The notes under the pieces were generated by a model. It worked only from the letters and a program-made list of their open reading frames with translations, was not told the origin of the DNA and made no database searches. Below are positions 21,127 to 31,766 of a stretch of DNA of 64,000 bases, piece after piece; the first letter of the stretch is position 1; every line of letters starts with the position of its first letter. Origin of the DNA: Thalassia testudinum (taxonomy: Eukaryota; Streptophyta; Magnoliopsida; Alismatales; Hydrocharitaceae). Position numbers and translations under genes: made by a program. Location of the stretch: contig JAZHRO010000022.1 in NCBI GenBank assembly GCA_037157565.1, positions 5,456,001-5,520,000 of the forward strand, written 5' to 3'.

Positions 21127-22425
21127 TTGCCCAATATCTTGCACACCAAACAAATACCCAACCCACCCTCCCTGAATGATTATAATGGTTGGACAGACAC
21201 TCCTAGGTACTATAAGCCTAAGCTTGACTTCTCTCCTGATAGAAATGATGACCTCTATTCCTTGAAGATGCAAATACAGAAAATGCAAGATGAAATGATT
21301 AAATTGTTAGGAGAATCTTCGAGAGTAGGCCAACAAGAAAAAGAAGACATTAGCAATCCAACTTTTCCCATTGAGGATGAAATGCACCCCTCTACGTGAG
21401 ATGCATCCCCTGTGGGAGAGCCACACCCTAAGTTGGAGGGAAATTTTGGGGATTATGTAAGGAAGAATAGCTACTTTTCGAGGATTGATTTTGAAACCAC
21501 CTCACTAAATGACACTTCTTTGAGAGGTCCACGCTTTAAGTGGGAGGAGGATATGTATGAAAGTATCTATACATTGGACGAAGAAAGGTGGCAACCCAAG
21601 GAAGATGATGATCAGGTTGAGTATCCACCTGAATTATATTGGAGTCAAAAGAAGGGAATGATGGTACCATTGGAAGACCTCGACCCAGATGATAGTATTT
21701 TCGTCACATTTGATGAAGTGGGTCGAAGTCAAGTTGCTAATCCCGCCCTCTCTTCTGATCACGAGATGGAACTCAAGCCCACCCTTAGGGAACCTAACCC
21801 TAAAGAAATTGACCTATCTGAGGAGTCCGAGGTTACCAGTGTAAACCATTTACCCCAGATGGAGTGCTTTAGGGGATCTACTGAGATTTTAGATGATTCT
21901 AGATCTCAGGTATATGATGAATTGTATGATGAGGAGAAGGATGAATTATACGAGGAACCTACATTCAAGATTTGGAGTGACACTAAGGGTGGTTATGTCT
22001 TATTTGAAGAATTAGCCCCCAAGGATGTCACAAATTTGACCAAATTAGGTTGCCTTAGCACACCAATTGATGATATCCCTCCTGATCACGAAATAATGGA
22101 AAATGTGGAAGCAACTTCTGAGATTTATGTGGATTCACATATAGACTCCGGAGAGGATTTGAGTAAAGAACAGGAACCCGAGGATGACATTGATAGGATA
22201 ATCCCCAGATTTGTTGCTTCCAACCTGCCTTCATTTGATTCGAAGTCACCCTTTGATTCGCTTATGTCTGAAGGTGAAATTTTGACTCCTAATGAAGTGC
22301 AGGAAGATACTTGTGATAGTATAACGGATGCTAGGGATGCAATTGAGGAATTAGGAAGAGTGTTAGGGATGGACACTGAGCTGATTAAACCTAACTTAGA
22401 TCTTATGGCCATTCCACAACCTTGA
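21127..22425 (+). pseudogene. C acidic ORF of unknown function, one in-frame stop
   Basis: One frame runs from 21127 to 22425, broken only by a TGA at 21397-21399; the second part alone has 337 codons. The product is strongly acidic (EEDMYESIYTLDEERW, DELYDEEKDELYEE). Two related internal segments can be seen: SQKKGMMVPLEDLDPDD (21646-21696) and SDTKGGYVLFEELAPKD (21976-22026), spaced 330 bp. An early stretch MQIQKMQDEMIKLLG could form a coiled coil. No capsid, protease or polymerase motif is found. It is too long and too open to be a chance frame in a decayed element. A gag-like packaging role is possible but not shown. Confidence 0.6.
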
Positions 22426-22461
22426 AACTTAGATAGCCTAGACAATCCCTAGCTTAAAGAC

Positions 22462-22833
22462 ATGCTCACTACTATTTTGATCGGGGGGCTTAACAGATCA
22501 ATATCTCTTGTAATGGAGTACCGGGTATGGATTGATGCTTTCTATGGTCAGTCCATCACCCTAGGGGTTTATTTCTGCACCTTTCCTTCTCCATTTCTTT
22601 TGGAGGATCATTGTCATCCTCCCCCTACCCCTTTGGAGGTTGGTATGCCAGTTTATCCTTTAGAACCTCCTCTGGTGACCTGGGAAGATTTCATTCTCAT
22701 CTTAGTGGGGCGAGCATTTGCTATAGGGATTCATCATCAGCTCGCCAACATCCTAGGTTACTTGTTTTCTAGGCCTGCATTACTTTGCTCATTTTTAGGG
22801 CCTACTTTTGCGATCCTTAAACCTGATTTGTAG
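22462..22833 (+). pseudogene. C unknown ORF, C-terminal piece related to E2
   Basis: It is in the same frame as 21127-22425, separated by a few stops. It is hydrophobic (PVYPLEPPLVTWEDFILILV) and contains GRAFAIGIHHQLANILGYL, which aligns with ARIFGVGVHNQLVRIFEPL in E2 (minus, within 63255-63467). So C and E2 share at least this C-terminal segment. No known domain is recognised. Confidence 0.55.
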
Positions 22834-23277
22834 GTTCTTTGGCTACTTGGCTGCTAACAAAAGAATGGCAGCCCATCTCTAACCCAAGCAATATCCTTCT
22901 ATGCAATGGGGACATTGCAGATTGTAGGCATGGGGGGGTGTACTTGGGGATATACATAGCATTTATACATAGTGCATTCATGCATTTAGTTAGAGCATTC
23001 TGCATTGCATACATTTGCATTGATTAAAAAAAAAAAAACATTTTGCATTAAGCTTAACTGGCTGGGTCTTGCATTCTTAGGTAAACCAGAACTTTAGGTT
23101 AGACTAAGTTGACTCTAGGGTTTGACTTAGAAGCTAAGTTGAGCTACTAGCTTTAGACCTTTAAGGTCCTTTGTGGACTTAAAAAGAAACTCAAGTAGGA
23201 GTTAAGTTGCAAACCATTCCTCAAGAGGTTGAGGAAGGAAAGTTAGGGATTGAGTTAATGGTTGGGTAGTACCTGAT
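22834..23277 (+). other. C post-ORF region with internal polypurine motif
   Basis: After the ORF stop the sequence contains GGACATTGCAGATTGTAGGC followed by ATGGGGGGGTG (22930-22940), the counterpart of the motif after pol in A2. No gene. It continues after the LINE at 28381. Confidence 0.7.
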
Positions 23278-23373
23278 GTCTTTTTCTACCATTTTTTTGA
23301 ACTGAAAAGGAATGCTATTGAATCGCCGATAGCAATCCGGGAGAGCTTTTATTGATTAAGTGATAGCAAAAAA

Positions 23374-26300
23374 TTACATGAGTGAACCCCATTGATGTAT
23401 GAGATTCCAGCAATTGTTTACAATATTATCCACATTCACTGGTCTCTCCTGAAACAAACTCTCATTTCTAGCTCTCCACACCGACCATAATACTGCCACC
23501 ATGGGCAAATATGGCTTATTCACCCTCAAGAAGGAACTCCAAAGACTCTCCCATGTGGGAATAGTTTCCCTACACACCTTCCTCCAAACGCAATCTGTAA
23601 TCATGCAAGTGGAAAAAGTATGAAGACTGGAATCATTATGCATCCCACACAAATGGTAGAAGTGAGTGGGGGTGCCCATTCTCCTATGCCTCAAATCTCC
23701 CATTATCAGGCCATCTCTTCTGCATATCCACAAAAAACTTTGTACCTTCAATGGTACCTTCAATTTCCATAGCTTCTTCCCAACCTAATCAACCTTAGCC
23801 ATTTTGGACGAAGTGATAAGCTTATCATAGGCAGCCGTTGAGGAGAAAGCTCCCTCCCATTTGTATGTGTCGCACTCCTTAGGTGTGGGTTTGAAAGCAA
23901 CAAGTTCTTGCATAATACGTTCATTTTCTGCCCATATTCTTGTTCCATGACCATTCCCCACCTCATTGTTCAAAGTCCAATTCTCAGAGACCGTGTCCTA
24001 GTAGTCATATACCAAAGCATTTTTATCAGTAGTAGCGGAAAATGCAAGAGGGTACCTGTCTTTTATCACCCCACTAGGCAGCCATTTTTCCAACCAAAAT
24101 TTGAAGCTTTTCCCATCTCCCAGGACAGACTTGAATAGACTCCAATTATCTGCCAAAGCACGCACCACAGATGACCAGAAAGGAGATGGTTTATGAGGAT
24201 TTAAGCGGTTCTTCTCATCATTGGCCACCCCATAGCTATCCTGGATGATCTCTGTCTGCATTTTTTTTCTCTTTGGAGCAGTCGAACAACCCATTCAATA
24301 ACAGGGCGTCATTAAATTCTTTGAGTGACCTGATTCCCATGCCATCATTCTTCTTTAGCGAACAAATTGAGTCCCACTTTACAGGTTGGAAGAAGGCACC
24401 TTGATGGGAAGCCCCTTTCCAGAAGAACCTCTTGCGCATCACGTCAAGTTTTTTCCAAATTGATTTTGTGGCTCTAAGAACAGAGAAGAAAAAGACTGGA
24501 ATGGATGTGATGACTGAGTTCAATAAAATATACCTCCCTCCTTTCGACAAGTAGCGACTACTCCAGCCCTCTAGTTTCGTAGCCACCTTTTCATAGAGAA
24601 AGGACCAATCTATTTTCCTTAGTTTTGTGCACTTCAGAGGTAAACCCAAGTACTTGACTGGCAGTGATATCACAGGCGTGCCTAGGATGGTGATGTCATT
24701 TTGGTCTATACTGTTCATACCAAAGCAAACCAAGGAGGACTTACTTCCATTAAGTTTTAAACCAGAAATCTCACCAAAAATTTTGACCATATAGTATAGC
24801 ACTTACACTTCCCTCTTCCCACCTTCCACAAAAAACACAGTGTCATCCGCATATTGAAGAATGGGGGCCAGTGCCCTATTATTAGTCATCGAGTATCCCC
24901 TTATCAACCCATCAGCTGCCAGTTTGCACGTATTTCTTGCCAATGTATCCACTGCAAGATTGAAGATCAAGGGGGCTAGTGAGCAGCCTTGCCTTACCCC
25001 ACACTGAGGCTGAATCTAGTCTCGCCATGGTTTCCCATTTATCACGGGGGAGTAGGAAGCAGTCGTGATGCATCTCTTCGCCCATTGTATGAAACAGGGG
25101 GGAAATTTTCTCCTTTTAAGAATTTCCCAAAGGTACGGCCAGGAAATTGAATCATAGGCTTTAGTGAAATCAACTTTCCATAAGAAAGCCTTGGATTTTC
25201 GCCTATGCCTTCCCATCACCATTTCTTGCGCCATGATGAAAGATTCCTGTAGAGACCTCCCAGGTTGAAAAGCAGATTGGACAGGCATAATCAGATCATG
25301 TAATACATCACAAATTCTGTTGGCTAGAATCTTGCTGATGATAAGATAGATGGAATTCGACAAAGCAATGGGTCTATAATCTGAAAAATTCTCCGCACCC
25401 AACTTCTTTGGTAGCAAAAACAAATAAGACTTATTCAGTCTTTCAAAACCAAAGTTGCCCATTTCAAACTCATGTATGACTTCCATCACATCCTTCTTAA
25501 GAACATTCCACATTTCTCTATAAAAGAAGACCTGAACCCCATCCGATCCAGGAGCTCCCTCATTATTCAAGTCTTTGATTGCTTTCACTGTTTCTTGTTC
25601 GGTAATAGGAGCAACTAACATGACCATCTGATCATTGCTGACACTTGGAAAGTCAGCCGAAGCCATCCTCCATGAACCTCTTGGTGCAGCCATGGCTAAC
25701 TCTTTAAAATACCAGCCAGCTTCACATCTGATTTCACTGGTAGATGTAATGGTTCTCTCACCCATTTTAATAGATGAGATGAGGTTAAACCTCCTTTTAG
25801 CACTGGCAGCAAGATGAAAGAATTTCGTATTGGCATCACCTTCCTTGAGCCACAGTTGTCTAGATCTCTCACCCCAGTCCATTTCTTTCTTCAAGTCCTC
25901 CTCCCCAATGACCTGCTGCATGTCTTGTCTTTGCTCATGCTCCTGGGTACTCAGAACCTGCCTGCACTCCTTCAAATCTAGTCTTTGGATCTCTGCCAAT
26001 GCCTCAACCCTCTTCTACTCTCTGATGGTTGCCACTATCTACCCATATTCTTTCAGCATGAAGCGCATGTCTGCCAACTTTGATGCTAACTGCTGTGTGG
26101 CCGAGCCATTCACTGCCTTGTTCTGCCACCAGTTGGACAACATATCAGCAAAACCCTCCTCCCTGAACCAAGACTTCTTAAGTTTGAAGTATGTTCCAAC
26201 ATCAACATTCACCCCACTGTCCCACACAATTTGTGTGTGGTCAGAAAATGGCCTGTCAAGGCTCATAGCAGACGATATTGGAATCTCTCCAAAAGGCTTG

Positions 26301-26889
26301 AGTTGCCAAAGAATCTGTCCAGCCTTGATGCTAGTCCACTACCATTTCTCCAAGTGAACTCCACCCCACTGATAGGGTATTCAGTGATACCCAATCTCTG
26401 CACAGCCAATTGGAATCCAGCCATTGCACTATCAGATCTGCCCCCAAGTCTGTCACCACTTGAAAGAGGACAGCTGAAATCACCACCAACAAGCCATGGT
26501 ACCTCCTGGACTCTTTGATGCACTGTTGATAGGTCCTCCCAAAGTTCTATCCGATCAGCAGCTGCACAAGGTCCATAAATGCAGGAGATGAACCAATCTA
26601 GATCACCTTGAAGGTTCTGACATCTACAAGTAAGTACATGTTTATCACGAAGGACTTTAGTCACTTTAAGGCAAGATTTTTTCCACCATATGGCCATCCC
26701 ACTAGATCTGCCAGCTGCAGCCTTCCCCACACAGTCTGCTCTCCTAGACTGTCTTAGCGAGTGTCAGACAGGGCCACTTTCCTCCTCCAAGTGTCTTGAA
26801 TGAGAGCACAATCAATTTCCCATTCCATAAGATATCTGATTAGAGACGCCCTTCTCACCTTGTTGCACATTCCACGTTAGAACTCTCAT
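23374..26889 (-). pseudogene. LINE ORF2: endonuclease and reverse transcriptase
   Basis: ORF2 starts at ATG 26889 (MRVLTWNV), soon frameshifted. The APE-type endonuclease follows (26263-26730: WLVGGDFSCPLSSGDRLGG, then FTWRNGSGLASRLDRFFGN). RT (25016-25999) has GAPGSDGVQVFFYREMW, RPIALSNSIYLIISKILANR and WKVDFTKAYDSISWPYL (catalytic Asp). The YADD box is readable near 24840-24870 in the gap between open parts; 24236-24802 continues the RT with LNGSKSSLVCFG and YLGLPLKCTKLRKIDW. The end (23374-23763) is the zinc-binding domain of plant L1 elements (VQSFLWICRRDGLIMGDLRH, HFYHLCG). No RNase H. It is inactive by frameshifts and stops. Confidence 0.92.
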
Positions 26890-28366
26890 CCCTTGCATGG
26901 CTGATCCCCTTGAGCCAACTTATCCACATACTCAACCATGATCAACTTTGCAACATTTTCCTCCACTATAGGAATCAAGTTCTCCTTCCTTCGCCTTTTA
27001 AGCATGTAAGGGGAGCACCCAAGCCCCCTCTTCTGGTTTGTCCCTTTCCCAAACATCAGTTCATCAGGAATAGAGAATTGCACTTGATTCACCTCCTTAA
27101 GGGCACTTCTACCACTGCTGACTATAATTTCCATACCCGACTTTACCTCCTCACATCTAGAGGAATTGCCTGAGTCCCTCTCTAAGACATTAGCATCAGC
27201 CATAGAGCCACTGCCTTTGACCACAGGGGTTTGGTTGCCACACCCCTTGGCAGTATCATCATCCATAGTCATCAGGTCCCTCTCTGAGGTTTCCTTGTGA
27301 TAGTCCTTCCTCTTCTTTGATTCAGGGGCCTCATCTAAGGACTTACGACCCACCAATTCAACTTATTGTGCCTCCTCAGATCTAACAACAGACGTCTTAA
27401 CATGACCCTATTCTGGTAACACAAAATCCTACCCAACCAATGATAAGCGAGTGAGCCACGAGGAGCCCCCACACCTGAGAATGATTCTGTCTGGCAGTGA
27501 CCCACTTCTAAAGACTTCAGCCTCAAATTGAGGTGAATGGGCATCACCTTCCCCAATTGTGATTTCAGTGTCTTCATAGACGGATGCAAAGCCTGCAACC
27601 ATCTTGGCAACCACCCCTCTAGATCTCAAGTGCAGAGGTAACCCTTTGATCTCAAGAATCACCCTCCTGATTCCCATTCTTTAGGGGGACGTTCGGGAAG
27701 TGCCCCATCAAAGGGGGAGACCAGCCTCCATAGCACATTGATGTTCTCAAAAGAACTCGATCGAAAGCGTAGCCTTTCCACATCTATCATCCCCAGACCA
27801 AACACAAGAAAGCAAGTCTAGGATAGCACTGCCACCTTCTAGCCCGATGACACAAGGGTAAGGGAACTCACCAGTTGTTGAAACCACTCAATAGAGGGAT
27901 TGCCAGTCATGACCTCACCGATCAGCATGCCCCTCAGCATGATCTCTGCAAAGACAATATCCTCGAAGAATGGAATCTCCACATCAATCGTGTGACTACC
28001 TAGCACCGGCAGTGGAGGTAGTCGGGGCTCCTTCATCACCTCTTGATCTAGATGTAGAGGGATCTTCTTTCTGTGTGGCGGATTCACCCTTGGGCACGAG
28101 TCACGCTTGTGACCTTCACCCCCACATGTTAAACAGATGAGGGGATTTCTACACACCATAGCCATGTGACCTCTTCGTCTGCTTCTATAACACAGAACCT
28201 CTCCATTGGATCTCCTCCAGCCCCCTCTTGGAATGAATCTGGATGCCCTACCGTCATACGACTGCCATCCCTTCTCCCTCCTCCAATTTCTTGATCTCCA
28301 AGTCTTCCACTCGCCCCCATCCCTAACCCTAGCCGCTCCCTCATCATCTCCTCCTGCCGCCCACAT
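26886..28366 (-). pseudogene. LINE ORF1 (5'-truncated), zinc knuckle protein
   Basis: It reads from the 5' end of the insertion. An ATG at 28366 is only the second base of the element, so the apparent start may be chance. Zinc-knuckle pattern near 28130-28200: CYRSRRRGHMAMVC (one Cys replaced by Ser) then CLTCGGEGHKRDSC, an intact CCHC. Later parts are 27429-27677 (VILEIKGLPLHLRSRGVVAK) and 26886-27356, a charged tail with KKRKDYHKE and MLKRRRKEN. The stop (26886-26888) overlaps the ORF2 start ATG (26887-26889) as ATGA. The family role is RNA binding in the LINE ribonucleoprotein. Confidence 0.85.
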
Positions 28367-28380
28367 CGTCTTTTTCTACC

Positions 28381-29239
28381 TTTTGGTTTACGGGTCCTCA
28401 GAACCAAAGCATCCACAATTCACACACACTTGGTCTTGTGTAAATAGTGATCACTCTAATTCCTTTCTTGGAGAAAAAATTTTGGTTCTCTTAGTTCTGA
28501 CTTAGGAGAAGCTTGAAAACACAATTTGATTGGAAGAGTTCCTGCTGCAGGAGAGGTGGAGTATATACTCACCTTGAGGATGCAATGATAACATGTTACC
28601 TCCTCAGTGCTTGTCTCTTAGGATATCCATCCTACTGAGGGCATGTAAGCACATTGTGCGGTTCAGGTACCATGGGTGGCCCTATCTCAAAGTGCCGATT
28701 GCCATAGGCCTGAGTTCGCTTAAGAAATCCATGGGCGATACTATCTCGAAGTGTCGATTGCCAGGAGTTCTTGGGGTCGCTATGGGCGGTGCTATCTCGA
28801 AGCATCGAAACCCAGGCACCCTTCGAGGTATGGTGATGGGGACAATGAATCCGACATTGACCGTGTTGATAGCTGATCCAAGGTTAGACTTAGAGGAATC
28901 AAATAAAAAAATATATATATTAAAAAAAAAATCCTTTTTCCTCTCTAGGTTGGCAATCATACCAACCTCAAATAACTCAGACCAATGCATATGCACGGAT
29001 GCTTTAATCTCGAGGATCAATAAACCCTAGGGTAGAGCTAGAAATCAGCGAACCTGTGCCTGCAACTCATCTTTAGCCGACCTAGTCTGTAACTTAGCAA
29101 CTACTTGGGAACCTTAGGTCTAAAGTCTGAACTTAACATGTTTCTAAAGGAAGATCATTTGGGTTGGCTTGTCCACTTGAAGAGTTGGGTTGTTGCTTGA
29201 ATTTGCTAGGGACTAGTAAAAACTAGGCATGGGGGTATT
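28381..29239 (+). other. C 3' non-coding region with threefold repeat and polypurine tract
   Basis: A short unit built on GGGYGGTRCTATCTCGAAGT followed by GTCGATTGCCA appears three times near 28671, 28731 and 28782. A T/A-rich patch is at 28905-28930. The polypurine tract GCATGGGGG (29227-29235) precedes the 3' LTR. No coding region is recognised. Confidence 0.7.
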
Positions 29240-29741
29240 TGATTAGCCCATATTTGTGAGCTATTTAAGTATTTAAGTGTCTCGACATTAAGTTACTTCT
29301 AACATTTAGATAGCATACATTAGGATGTAATTAAATTAATTCATATTTTTAGCTTAAGTGCATAATTCATGTGTGGCATCCATATCTAAATGCATTTAGA
29401 ATTAACTTAGAATTGCATTCATTTAATTAGTTAACCAATTAGCTTCATTGAATGCATTATTTTAAGTTAACATAAAAGTTAAGGGTTTGTGTATAAATAA
29501 CCATAATATTTATTATTATTTTATTCTTCTTCTTCTATGAGTAATGGCTGCATTTCTTCCTCCAGCTGCCGCATTGAAGATCCTAGTGCCAGAGGTGGAT
29601 CTGGTCTCCTCGACTGGGATAAAGAAAAGATGGAGGCTACCATGCTCTGGGAGATGCCGCCCGCCCATCACCGTGCATCCGCCCATCACTATGGTCTCCA
29701 CGGTCGAGCCTCGCCACACCGTGGGCCGGCGGAGTGACAGG

Positions 29742-31481
29742 TGTAGATTCGCCCTACCAGGAGGGGGTGACGTAACAAATTATGGAAATAAAATATAAAC
29801 AATCTCACAAAATTCAATCGCACAAGGTACACAATTATTTTTAGGTGAAAACCCAAACCGGGTGAAAACCACCACCTAACCCTCTCGAGTTAGGATTTTC
29901 CGATCAACCAAGTTGATCAAATCCACTAAACGAATCACTTAAACGAGGGTGATTCAACCTCAATTACAACCACGCTACAAGTGCGAGGGTAGCGTTCCTC
30001 AACCCCTTCTCTTCACGAGAAGGATTTTGTCCCACGAAGGAGACGGGAATTCGCAAAGCGAATACCCAACCAAATAACAAAGTAAAATAACAAATATAGT
30101 CCTATAGAGCCAACAAAGATTTAAACCTAGCTTCCATACGAATTAGGAAACTCCCCTTTGCAAGGAGTGCGTCGAATCGATGACGCAGGTGAGTGAGCCA
30201 TGAGACGACACAACGTCGCTCTCATGAATTGCAGCGGGAGAGCGGGTGCGCAAAGGCTTGATGCTCTCAAGATGTAGAACTTGAGCTTGGAGAGCAAGAG
30301 CTTTTCTTGGACACAAAAGAGTGTGTAAGTGTATTACTAGGTGTGTCTTGTGTATCTAGGTGTATGTTGGTGTCTCTAGGTGTGTGTTTCTATGCAAGAG
30401 GTTCCTCTCTATTTATAGAGGCCTTAGGAAAGCTTTGGAAGGCTTTGAAAAGCTTCCATAGCCGTTGGGTGCAAAGCCCAAGAGAATCAGGCAAAAATCA
30501 GGAACAATCGTTGCACTGACAAGGTTATCAGACGTCTGATCCTGGCATCAGACTTCTGGAAAACCAGTTTAAGACGTCTAAAAATAAGGTCAGACGTCTG
30601 ATTTTATGCGGGTTTCTTCCTGACTTGAATCAGATCTAAACAGGGTTCTAGTGCAAGTCCATCAGACGACATACAGGACATCTGGCACTATGTCTGGACG
30701 TCTAGAAACCTACTTTTCTGCGGGAATGGATTTCCAAGAGAGTGCAACGGCTAGAAAATCTTTGAGAAGAGATTTTGGGTCAGCCGAGGCAAAACGGTCA
30801 TCTATTAGACGTCTGGAAAGGCTTAAGGACATCTGATAAGGCTCTAACGGTCATATCTCCAGTGTTTACCTAGGCAGCCAACGGTCCACTAATTGGACGT
30901 CTGGCAAAAACATCAAACGTCTTCTAAGATGTCTGGACTAAGGTCTGGACGTTTGATTTCATCAGACAGAACTAGTTAAGTCCAGCCTAGTTGTTATCAG
31001 ACGTCTGAATCAATAATCAGACGTCTTAAAACATATTATCAGACGTCTGATTTTGGAATTAGACGTCTAAAAAAGCTGTTTGAACCCTATATTTATTTTC
31101 TAAGTTCTCTACAGAAAACCTAAGTATCCTAGGGTTGTGCCGGTGTTCCTAGGACTACTATTAGGGTACTTTGAGACTCTTTAACATGATGTTCTAAGGA
31201 ATAAAAAAAAGAGCAAGGAAATAAAGACAAAAGTACATGAAAGAAATAAACAGAATTCTATCCTATTCTTCTTGTCCTTCCATCTTCAATATATCGCTCC
31301 TCGCGAATCTCGTCTGTTCTCCATCAAGCTCCTCCAATCTGTCCTGGATGCGAGCTCGAACTCTGTCTAATCACGTCTCCATTTGTAATTGACCTGAAAT
31401 TTAAGACTCAAAGTGCAAATGTTAAATGACACGTGTTTTGTTATCATCAAAACAAATGATCGTGGTACTCTAGCACCAACA
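29742..31481 (-). repeat. H 3' LTR
   Basis: On the minus strand it begins TGTTGGTGCTAGAG and ends at 29742. A TATA box CTATAAATAG is at 30409-30418 (minus). Upstream of it, at 30520-31080, lies a dense array of AGACGTCT-type palindromes (about 15 perfect or near copies in 550 bp). Confidence 0.93.
30520..31080. repeat. AGACGTCT palindrome array, H 3' LTR
   Basis: Perfect TCAGACGTCTGA or close variants recur at irregular spacing, for example near 30530, 30592, 31000 and 31040. The ACGT core is that bound by plant bZIP factors. It lies about 100-650 bp upstream of the TATA box on the minus strand. Confidence 0.85.
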
Positions 31482-31766
31482 ATCTCCCCCTTTTTGATGA
31501 TGACAAAATAATAAATAATAATGCAAAAAATCCTCCCCCTTTTTAACATTATCAAAAAGGTTTGATTGATTTTAAATTTCCTATAACTCCCCCTTAAAAC
31601 ATGCTCTTCTATGAATTTCTTTTAACAAAAGTAATATCCTCCCCCTTTTTTGTAACAACAAGATAGTTGTTTTTCTTCTCCCCCTTACTAAAGGGAATTT
31701 AGCTAACTTATATCTCCCCTTTAAAAATTAACAATTAGCTCTTTTTTTTTTAACTCCCCCTATCTA
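31482..31766 (-). promoter_or_regulatory. H polypurine tract and flanking non-coding sequence
   Basis: On the minus strand the run AAAAAGGGGGAGA ends directly at the 3' LTR (31483-31495). Further C-rich (minus G-rich) blocks such as CTCCCCCTTTTT recur at about 31532, 31587, 31640 and 31678, so the polypurine-like sequence is present several times. Confidence 0.75.

Larger units (their letters stand above)
23278..28380 (-). mobile_element. L1-type LINE nested in C, with 13-bp target duplication
   Basis: The target duplication GTCTTTTTCTACC is at 23278-23290 and 28368-28380. The body is 23291-28367, minus strand: the 3' end shows the poly-A as a T run at 23292-23298, and the 5' end lies inside ORF1. 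Order on the minus strand: zinc knuckles, ORF1 remainder, endonuclease, reverse transcriptase, C-terminal zinc-binding region. Lack of a 5' UTR and an ORF1 start suggests 5' truncation during integration, common for LINEs. Both ORFs have frameshifts and stops. Confidence 0.93.
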
